DNA of 64,000 nt, from NCBI RefSeq assembly GCF_014649795.1, contig NZ_BMTS01000012.1:186001-250000 (forward strand), written 5' to 3'. The notes beneath the pieces were generated by a model that worked only from the letters and a program-made list of their open reading frames with translations, ran no database searches and was not told where the DNA came from. This stretch comes from Streptomyces melanogenes (lineage in GTDB: Bacteria; Actinomycetota; Actinomycetes; Streptomycetales; Streptomycetaceae). Position numbers and translations under genes: made by a program. Positions 40,993-49,800 of this stretch are shown in pieces (positions within the stretch are counted from its first letter, which is position 1; each line of letters opens with the position of its first letter).

Positions 40993-41019
40993 GTGACCGC
41001 CGGGCAACCTTGTGTTCAC
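40993..41019 (-). promoter_or_regulatory. GlnR box of narK
   Basis: GTGAC (40993-40997)-N6-GCAAC (41004-41008)-N6-TTCAC (41015-41019) follows the GlnR consensus GTnAC-N6-GaAAC-N6-GTnAC with exact 11-bp spacing. It is 96-122 bp upstream of the narK ATG. Narrow spacing and the target gene make it convincing as a nitrogen-control site. Confidence 0.7.
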
Positions 41020-41241
41020 GGGGGAGGCGATGGTGCGGTGAGGCCCACCCCCGCGGCTGCGGCGGCAACTCTTCATGGCGGGGCGCGATGGATGGAACCG
41101 GGGGTGTCCGCAGTCGCACAGCGGGGAGGGGCACCGCCTGAGCCCTGGGCGTGGCCCACCCGCTGAGAGCCGGGGTGGACCAGCAGTCCTGAGCGGCAGC
41201 CAGGAGTAACGTCGATGCATCGAGATCCGAAGGGTTTCAGG

Positions 41242-42447
41242 ATGCCGTACGCCGACGACAGCACCCCGGACCGCATCGGGCGGCGCATCGCCAGAGCGCG
41301 CAAGGCTCGCGGCCTCACCCAACTCCAGCTCGCCCAGCGCATCCCGTGCTCGAAGTCCCTGATCGCCCAGGTCGAGCGGGGCCACAAGCCGGCCACTCCG
41401 TCACTCACCGCCGGGGCGGCCCGCGCGCTCGGCGTCCGCCTGGATCAGCTCACCGGGCAGCCGTACGAAGACCCACAGCGGGGCCGGGTGCACGCGACGG
41501 TTCCCGACATCCAGACGGCCATGCTGTCGTGGGACCTGCCGGAGGAGGACGTGCCGATCCGCTCCCGGGCCGAGCTGGCCACCGATGTGGCCCGCGCCTC
41601 CGCGCTCGGCCGGGCGGGCCGGTACGCCGCCCTCGGCCGGATGCTTCCGGCGCTCCTCGACGAGTTGTCGAGCGCCTGCCATGCGGCGGCCGGGACCGAG
41701 CGCGAGCGACTGTTCGGGCTCTTGGCCGAGGCGTACTCGGGGGTGACGGCGACCGCGTACACCGTGGGCCTGTTCGACCTTCGCTCCCAGGCGATGGACC
41801 GGGTGCAGTGGGCGGCCCGGGAGTCCGCCGACCCGCTGCGCGTCAGCCGGACGCAGTGGCAGCGCGCCACGCTGTTCTTCCAGGCCGCCGCGTACGACCG
41901 CGGCCTGCGGCTTCTTGACCGCGTACGCCACGACCTGGGCGAGGACATCGCGCGCATGGACGCGCGAGCGCTCAGCGTGCACGGCGCCGTACACCTGCGC
42001 TCGGCCATGTTCGCGGCGCGGGCCGGGAACGCGGGCGAAGCCCAAGCTCACCTCGACGCGGCGACGGATGCGGCCCGCCTCCTCGGCCGCGACGCCAACC
42101 ACTACGGCCTGGAATTCGGCCCCACGAATGTGGCGATGCATCGGCTGGGGGCGGCGGTGGAGCTGCACGAGGGCCCGGAGATCGCCCGCCTGACGCGCCA
42201 CACCCGGCTGCCTACCACCGTGGCGCCGGTGCGGGCGGGCCACTGGTACATGGACGCGGCGAAGGGGTGGCTGGACTTCGGCAACCGAGAGAAGGCGCTC
42301 ACGGCCCTCCAAGCCGCCCGAAAGGTGGCTCCGGAGCAGACCCGCAACCATCCGCAGGTGCGGGAGACGTTCCTGACCCTGATGCAGCAGGAGCGCCGCA
42401 CCAAGGAGTCACTGTCGGGGTTCGCCGCCTGGCTAGGCGTCACGTGA
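41242..42447 (+). CDS. XRE-family regulator with C-terminal helical-repeat domain
   Basis: A 401-aa protein. The N-terminal Cro/CI helix-turn-helix (residues about 10-65: IGRRIARARKARGLTQLQLAQRIPCSKSLIAQVERGHKPATPSL) is followed by a ~320-residue helical region with TPR-like character (RAGRYAALGRMLPALLDELSSACHAAAG, AAYDRGLRLLDRVRHDLGEDIARM, GWLDFGNREKALTALQAARKVAP). Such proteins act as signal-dependent repressors or activators in actinobacteria. The ATG at 41242 (MPYADDSTPD) has AAGGG about 8 nt upstream; the in-frame ATG at 41215 is less likely. It marks the left edge of the accessory island beside narK. Confidence 0.9.
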   Translation: MPYADDSTPDRIGRRIARARKARGLTQLQLAQRIPCSKSLIAQVERGHKPATPSLTAGAARALGVRLDQLTGQPYEDPQRGRVHATVPDIQTAMLSWDLPEEDVPIRSRAELATDVARASALGRAGRYAALGRMLPALLDELSSACHAAAGTERERLFGLLAEAYSGVTATAYTVGLFDLRSQAMDRVQWAARESADPLRVSRTQWQRATLFFQAAAYDRGLRLLDRVRHDLGEDIARMDARALSVHGAVHLRSAMFAARAGNAGEAQAHLDAATDAARLLGRDANHYGLEFGPTNVAMHRLGAAVELHEGPEIARLTRHTRLPTTVAPVRAGHWYMDAAKGWLDFGNREKALTALQAARKVAPEQTRNHPQVRETFLTLMQQERRTKESLSGFAAWLGVT

Positions 42448-42451
42448 CGAT

Positions 42452-42470
42452 GTTTCACAAGCCGTGAAAC
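42452..42470. promoter_or_regulatory. Perfect palindrome, candidate XRE operator
   Basis: GTTTCAC-AAGCC-GTGAAAC forms a perfect 7-bp dyad with a 5-bp spacer, beginning 5 bp after the XRE stop codon. The size and symmetry fit a dimeric helix-turn-helix operator. No T-tract follows, so a terminator is less likely. It may control the small ORFs downstream. Confidence 0.45.
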
Positions 42471-42567
42471 TCGCGGGCTTCTCGTCGCAGCAGCATGAGC
42501 CGACAAGAGCCTCCGCGGTCGCGCGACCGGTCCGGGGGCATGGCCACAGCTGACGAGGAGCATCGCC

Positions 42568-42660
42568 ATGCCGCGCTGCACTGACTGCCTGTTCAACCCG
42601 CGTGAGCATGGGATCGACGCGGATCGAGGTCGGCTTGGTGGGGTGGTGCTGGACCGATGA
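42568..42660 (+). CDS. Possible 30-aa peptide with CxxC motif
   Basis: ATG 42568 has a good GAGGAG site 6-8 nt upstream (ACGAGGAGCATCGCC). The frame gives MPRCTDCLFNPREHGIDADR followed by ten residues and TGA at 42658-42660. C4 and C7 could bind metal. The following frame starts by ATGA overlap (42657). It is too short for family recognition and may be a truncated remnant. Confidence 0.3.
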   Translation: MPRCTDCLFNPREHGIDADRGRLGGVVLDR

Positions 42661-42831
42661 ACAGGGCACGCCATATCGCGGAGCAACTGCCTGACTCAGA
42701 CAAGGGCAGCCCGATCGGGCTTGACCTGTGCTGGACACCAGCGCCGGGCAATCCGGCCCGCACTGCACGCTGGGGGACAGACATGTCGGGCGGCACTTCC
42801 ACGAGTACTCGGGCATTGCTTGGGATCGGCC

Positions 42832-42909
42832 ATGACCGCGTACGAACGACGGGAGCCACAGGTAGTACTGACACTGCGGGTCTCACGGGACAGCGGCCGA
42901 ACGTGGTAA
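42832..42909 (+). CDS. Possible truncated small gene
   Basis: ATG 42832 gives MTAYERREPQVVLTLRVSRD and ends SGRTW before TAA at 42907-42909. The peptide has the look of the start of a small protein often found near XRE genes in Streptomyces, stopped early. There is no clear ribosome site. Probably a gene fragment. Confidence 0.25.
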   Translation: MTAYERREPQVVLTLRVSRDSGRTW

Positions 42910-43315
42910 CCGCTGCGCACGATCCACATGACCAGGCTCCTGATCCCGGAACTCACATCCGCGTGGCCACCTTGCCGGTGCCTTCGATGCGCCCCGAGAT
43001 CGCCAGGGCGCTGAGTTCCATCAGCAAGAGCACGTACCTGCGATCGAATGCCAGCCCCCTTGACAGATCACCCCACCGCAGCTAGCCCGGTTGGACAGCC
43101 TTCACAGTGAGCAAAATCGGCCGCGCCGTGGAGCCCCCATCCGTGCACCCAGAAACAGCTGACGGACCGCTGAAGGCGGATTGGGTACGCCGCTCGCGGC
43201 GACACCACAACTTCACCCCCCTCGCCACAAACATATGCACGCCATGACTCGCTCATGCGACTTCCAACGAAGCCTTTTACCGCTTCGCTAGCTTTCACCA
43301 ATCTGACGCCAGAAT

Positions 43316-43795
43316 TTATCCTTGAAACACGAAGGCCATGTTTTCACGCGACACTACAGCCCTGTCATACACCACACACAGACTCGAAATGCGGGCGTCC
43401 AGATCACTTAGATACCCCTCAGGGATCTCACCGGAGAAGAGCCTTGACGCCACAGTCACCGCATGAGTGAGGAAGGATTCATGACTTACAGAACCCAGGA
43501 AGTCTCGCACTCGAAGGACGTCAACGTAGTCCAGAATCGTGCACACTGTCCCGGCCCCATCATCCCCGAGAACATAGTCACCCTCGACGGCCATATCAGA
43601 GATGTCGTCCGCGCCTCCAGCAAGCAAGAATACCTGTCGAATAATATCCCACTCCTCCCCGAGATCACAGACCTCCCACTCGTCTTCACTTCGCTCCAGG
43701 TCCGCCTCCTCGACGGACCCGAATTTTGTAAGCACGAACTGAAATCCCGACTGAACATCGCCCGGCGCCACAGGGAAAGCAGCCATTTTCATCAT
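43316..43795 (-). CDS. Putative immunity protein of the RHS toxin (DUF1877-like)
   Basis: A 159-aa acidic cytoplasmic protein from ATG 43795, with a strong GGAGGAG site, starting 28 bp after the RHS stop codon on the same strand. The pattern EEWDIIRQVFLLAGGADD ... GDDGAGTVCTILDYVDVLRVRDFLGSVSHESFLTHA ... IPEGYLSDLDARISSLCVVYDRAVVSRENMAFVF resembles the layout of DUF1877/YfbM-like proteins, but I cannot confirm the family. Codon use is visibly lower in GC than the core genes. Position, size, acidity and composition fit an immunity protein for the upstream toxin tip. It could be an unrelated orphan. Confidence 0.7.
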   Translation of the reverse strand: MMKMAAFPVAPGDVQSGFQFVLTKFGSVEEADLERSEDEWEVCDLGEEWDIIRQVFLLAGGADDISDMAVEGDYVLGDDGAGTVCTILDYVDVLRVRDFLGSVSHESFLTHAVTVASRLFSGEIPEGYLSDLDARISSLCVVYDRAVVSRENMAFVFQG

Positions 43796-43823
43796 TCTCC
43801 TCCTACCTTCTACAGGGAATTTA

Positions 43824-46800
43824 TCAGTAGCTCCAAAGCGGGATCAGCGGCCCCGTCGGCAGCAGACTACCTCCGTAGCCCCAAGGTGACTTGGACCAGT
43901 CGTGGTTGTTGATGTTGCTACCCCACCAGTCCCGCGCACCATCCCATACCCTCCCGAGCCTGGATGGTTCGTTGGCCGGAGTCCGCACTGGAACCCGTTC
44001 AGGCGATGCCTCCGGGCTGCGAGGCTTGACCCTTTGGTTCTTATAGGCAATCACACCGGGGCTTATCGCCGAAGGGTAGGATTCTATAACCTCCCCCTTC
44101 TTGAACACGTTCGGCCCAGCCAGCGCGGGAAGATCGAACCCGACTTCCACGTTCAGGTGACTCGTAGATTTATCTTTCTTCAGCTGCAATTGGAGCTTTT
44201 CAACGTAGTCAAGCACCTCATCCTTTCCTTTCTTCTCGGCCTCACCTCCCGCATGCTTGACATCCCACACATACACCGTGTCAGAAGTCCAGTAAAGCAA
44301 GTCCGCCCGGCCTCCGAACTTTACACCTTTGACTCCACGGATATAGTTTTCACTATCCGAGAACCTCCTCGTCTGGCTAAGGTCAACGGTGACCTTACCC
44401 GGACCCATCGGTAGGGATATTCGCAGGTAATCGCGGTACCACATAATCACCGTGTCATGGGCCAAGGTGTACTGATCCTTGATCGCGGCATTCCTTGCCC
44501 TCCGGCGTTCCGCTTGAAGGTCTGGGTCGTAGAGTCCCGTCGGGTCGCTTCGAGAGATCGGACTGTTGTGACTGTAGGCGTACCCATTTACCTGTAGCGG
44601 ATCGGCAACATCAACCACAGGGTCGGCTGAGAGGAAGTGGCCGTTGGCTTGGTCGTATTCACGGGCTCCCAGGTGCGTTAGATCGGTGGCCGTATCGTCG
44701 ATTCCGGCACCCAGATACGTCCGCTTATTCGGCCAAGCCCCCGGCTTCGCCCCCCGCACCTCCCCGTACGGCTTGAACGCCCGGCGAGTGATCGGCTGCC
44801 CCGGCGACTGCTCCACCGACGTCGACGCCGTCCCCAGCTGGTCGCTCAGCAGGACGCTCAGTTTGTGGCCCGAGGTCGCGCCGTCCGTCGTCGACCGGAC
44901 CACCGTCGGCGCGCCCGCCTGACCGTACGAACGGCTCGCCCGCGTGACCTTCCCCGCCGCCGTCGTCAGTTCCGTCTCGCCCAGGTACAGCACGCTGCCC
45001 GACGGCGAGTTCTCCAGGACGCGGTTGCCCTCGGCGTCGTAGACGTACTGCGTCTTGACGCCGTCGACCGTCACCGTGTCGACCTTGCGCTCCTGGGTCC
45101 AGGTGAAGCGCTGGGTGACGTCGGCCAGGTCGCGGACCGTGGTGTTGCCCGTGCGGTCGTACTCGTAGGCGCTGCCGCTGCCCGACGGAGTCGAGGTGAC
45201 GTCCGTCAGCACGTGGGGCTGGATCAGGGTGCTCGGGCTGGTGCCGTTGCCCGTGATCGTCGTGCCGTAGCCGTACCGGAAGGACACGTCCTTCGTCGCG
45301 TCCGCCGGGTCGTGCTTGACATGGGTCGCGCGGTTGCCGAGGACGTCGAAGGTGTAGCTGTCCCAGTAGCCCGTCGACCCGCCCGCGACCGAACCGGCCG
45401 CCGGGGCGGCCGACTTGAGCGAGGCGGTGAGCGCCGCGTCCGGGCTGCTCTTGTCGGAGGCAGTGTCGGCCGCGTTGGCGATCGGGCCGCCCGACGCCGT
45501 GCCGTCCCCGTTGTACCCCCACTGCTGGCCACTGTCGGACTTGCAGCCCACTGACGTGGTGCCCGGGGTCAGGTTGGACGTCCAGGCGTGGACCAGCTGC
45601 CCCATCGCGTCGTACGTGAAGCACTGGTTGTCCCAGACGGACGTGCCCGCGTCCGTGAGCTGGCGGGCGTTGGACGTGACGTTGCCCGCCACGTCGTAGG
45701 AGTAGAAACTGCTGTTCACCCGGTGCGAGTTGGTCGTCTCACGGTCCGTGACCGTGCGCTGGAGTCGGCCCGTGTGCTCGTCGACGAAGTTCGTCGTCCA
45801 GACCCGGTACGGCTGGGGGCCGCTCACCACGCGCAGCGGCTCGCCGTACGGGGAGTACGTGACGTCCGTCGTGTACCAGCTCTGCCCCGACGTCGACTCC
45901 GCCAGACCATCGCTGTTGTAACGCGTGACGACCTTCTCCGCCGCCAAGCCGCCCACCGCCGGCAGGGTCACCGACAGTGGCTTGCCGGTCGGGGTGTACG
46001 AGAAGGCGTACGCGTACGTGCCGGACACGCCCGTCGTCATCGCATTGGCCGGGACCACCGTCTCCTTGCCCGTCGGCCGGTAGCCCGTGTCGTAGCCGGT
46101 GACCCTGTTGACGTAGTCGCCGCTCTTGTCGTGGCGGATCGACTCGACGGGCTGCCCGAGCGCACCCGGCAGGGTGTCGAACGAGAACTCCTTCACGGGC
46201 GAGGCCGTCGTGGAGCCTTCGCGGACCGCGACGATCCGGCTCAACTCGTCGTACGACGTGTACGTGCTGCCCCGGGAGTCGGTCACGCTCACCAGGCGGT
46301 CCGCGTCGTCGTATCCCGACGTCGTCTCACCCGTGTCCGGGTCGGTCGAGGCGATCAGGCGCTTGCGGGCGTCATAGGTGTACGTCCAGGCGTTGCCCGC
46401 CGGGTCGATGACCTTCGAGCGGTTGCCCCGGGCGTCGTACTCGTAGCTGGTCTGGCGGTACTCGGTGGACTGCGGGTTGGTGAAGTGCTGGATCGCGGTG
46501 ACACGGCCGCGTGCGTCCGTGAGGGTCTTCACCGCAGGGGCCGCGCCGCCCGCCGGGACGGAGAACGTGCTGGTGTCCTGGTAGCTGGTGCTCGCCGCGT
46601 AGACGGACTTGCCGCTGAAGAGCGTGGAAACCCGGACCGGGCGCTCCAGGCCGTCGTACGTCGTCCGCGCCATGCTCGGAACCAGGCTGTCCGAGGCCCG
46701 CTTGAACTGTGCGGTCTGCGGGTCGCCCGCCGCCAGGTAGGGGTTCGTCTGCTCCCGGACGAGGCCGTGGTCGTCGTAGCGGGTGTCCGCGATGATCCGG

Positions 46801-49800
46801 CCGGGCCCGTGCGCCTCGCTCTGGGTCTGCACGGCACGCATCAGGCCGTCGTAGACGGTGACCTGCTTGGCGTACGTGCCGTCGTCCTTGATGTTCTCGA
46901 CGGTGACGGCGGTCGGCTTGGTCTCCTTGTCCGTCGCCACCGCCATCTGGTAGGTGATCTTGACGTCGGGCGTCTGGGTGCCCGAGGAGCGAGCCGGGGT
47001 CCAGCCCTTCACGAGGCGGCCGAGCGCGTCGTACTCGGTGCGCGCCACACGACCGTTGGGGTCGGTGACGGTCAACGGCAGGGCACGGCCGGGGTCGAGT
47101 GTCGTGGTGGTCGCGAAGCCCTTGGGGTTGATGACCTTCGTCGAGGTGACGGGTCCGCCCGCATCGCCCGGCGTGTACTGGGTCTCGGTGGTGCCGACCA
47201 GCGGCTTCTTCACCGTACGGACGCGCCCCAGCGGGTCGTACGTCATCGTCACCGCAGGGCCGAAGGCACTGCCCGCGCCATTGGTCTCCGAGATCGTGGT
47301 GGCGAGCCCCTTGGCCGGGGTCTCGCCGTAGCCCAAACCGTCGTAGGACGTCCGGGCGGCCCCCGTCAGCTCCGTCGTCGCATCGGCGTTGGCGTAGTCG
47401 GCACACGACGTACTCGTCGAGCGGATCTGCTTGGGCAGTCCGATGAGGTTCGCGGACTCGTTGTGGACGTAGTCCGTCTTGGCACAGGTGTAGTCGCTGA
47501 GGCTCTCGCCCCCGGTTCCGTTGGGCCGGACGACGGCGGTCTGGACCTCGACAGGCAGACCGTGGTCGTCGTCGACCTTGGTCGTGGTGCGGACCGCCTG
47601 CCAGCTGGTGTCGACCGTCTGGATCGCGTCGGTGCGCTCCACCCCGGTGCGGTGGGCGAGCAGGGCGCCCGCACCGCCGTCGCGGTCGCGCGAAGCGGTC
47701 TGCTTGGACCACGGGAAGTTGAGGGTGCGCTTGAGCACCCGGCCGCCGGTGCCGTCGTACGTGATCGACTCGGCGGTCATCCCCCCGTACTGGGGCTGGT
47801 CGTCGGCGACCAGCGTCACCGTGCCGGTGGAGTCCTTGACCGCGCCGCCCGCACCCCGGAAGTAGCGGGTGACGGCGTACGACTGGGTCTGCGGGTTGCT
47901 GGCGGACGGCGTGTTCTTGCTGCCCTTGGTGGTGGCCACCTGCTGGAAGCCGCGCCACTCGCTGTACGTGCGCAGGTCGGGCTTGGTGAACTCGTCGTCA
48001 CTCTTGCCCCAGGCCGCGCCGGAGTAGGAGTAGTTCGTCGTGATGCGGTCGGAGACCCCGGTGATCCGGTCGGTCTCCGTGACCGAGTCGACTAGGTACT
48101 TGTTGAACCAGGAGAGCGCGGGCTTCTCCTCCTCGCCGTCCGGCGACCATCGCACCGGGTAGCACGTGCCGGTGTTCTTGTCCTGGTCGACCGACGGCTC
48201 GGTGCGGCAGCCGCCCTTGTAGCGGACCTCGATGTCCGCCCCGTGCTCCGTGGCGACCGTGCCGATGCGCGGACGCGTGAAGCCCGGCCGGGGATCGCTG
48301 GACGACCTGGGAACCAGGTTGGGGAGTTGCTTGTCCTTGAGGTAGCCGCGCAGAGGGTGGTCGCTGCCCACGACGTACGGGCCGAAGCTGACGCCCGCGC
48401 TGGACATGAGCGTGCCGGTGCTGTCGCCCGGGGCGTATCCCCGACGGGTGATCTTGGTGAGCCACAGGCCCGGCGAGGTGTCGTACCAGTCGCGCGGGAA
48501 GCTCTGCTCAAGGCCGTACGTATCGACCTTGGCCAGACCGGTGACGCCCGGGCGCGCTGCCTCGGTGGTGATCGACTCCAGGCGCTTACGGGTCCAGAAG
48601 GAGGGGAATGCCGGACAGAGCTTGGAGTCGGACTTGCAGTTCAGGTTGCCGGGGACGTCCCACCAGGGACGGTAGGAGGCGGGATCCGCCGTGTTGTTGA
48701 ACTTGGCCTCGTCGCAGGCGGTCGCGCCGGCCAGGCAGCGCTCCTTGGTGTTGAAGACAACACGGGCCGAGGGAGAGGTGAGCGACCCGGTGCGCAGCCC
48801 GTACTCGATGCTCGTCGGATAGCCGCCGCGGATGTACTTCTCGGGTGACTTGAACTTCTTGTTGGGGGCGTAGTAGTTCGTCTCCTGGGCCCAGTTGACG
48901 ACCATGGCGTTGCCGTGGACGTCGACGACCTTGTCCAGACCCCAGTGCCAGGCCTGCTGCTTCTTGGTGGTGCCTTCGGCGCAGCGGGAGTCGGCGAACG
49001 CCGTGGCGTAGCAGGGCTCGCCGGGGTGGTTGCCGTAGACCGGGACGGTGAAGACGGAGTTGGTGTCGGCGTGGCTGCCGCCGACCTTGTTGAGGCCGTA
49101 GAAGTACTGGGTCCCATCGGTGGTGGTGACCACCCAGTACTCACCGTTGTTGTCCCCGTTGTCACCGCCGGTCCTGAGCTCGACGCGGGTGCCGTCGTCG
49201 TTCTGCGGACGGTAGGTGTCCGTGGTGCCGACCCGCACCAGCTCGGTCGTCCGGCCGCCGAGCGACATGACCGCGTTGTACGAGACCCAGCACAGGTCGG
49301 ACGTCTTGTACTTCTTGTCCTTGTTGTTGGGTGCCCCGGCGTCGGTGTCCTTGCGGTCGTCCTGGCAGGCGCGGTAGCGGCGCTCGATGTGGCCGGGCTC
49401 GTACGTCCAGCCCTCACCGATCCACGAGGCCTGCGGCGAGCTGGTGGACGTCTTGCCGTCGACGGTCTGGGACGAGTACTCGAAGGAGATCTTCGGGGCC
49501 GGGCCCGCGGGGGCGGGCGGCACCGTCACGGGGTACGACCAGGTGAAGGCGCCGGAAGAGCTTCCGGCCGCCCACTTGCCGTCGCCCGCGAGCGGGGTGG
49601 CCTTGAACGAGCCTCCGTTGCCCGCGCCGGAGTCGACCGCGCCGATGACCGCCTTGTCCCCGCCGGCGGCGACCGGCTGGACGTACGCCGCCTGCATGAC
49701 GCCGGAGGGAGCGGCGGCCCGGGGGGCGGCAGCCGGGGTCACCGTGCCGTCTGCGGCGGTGTCGACGGTCGCGGTGATCGTCTTGCCGTCGGTGTCGTTG

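Larger units (their letters stand above)
42448..43315. other. Gene-poor region with small ORFs and likely debris
   Basis: This 868-bp gap lies between the XRE gene and the putative immunity gene. It contains the GTTTCAC palindrome (42452-42470) and two short ORFs (42568-42660 and 42832-42909). The GC content falls toward 43100-43315. Other frames, for example 42657-43085, are open but show no coherent protein. It looks like remnants of small regulator-associated genes at an island edge. Confidence 0.55.
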
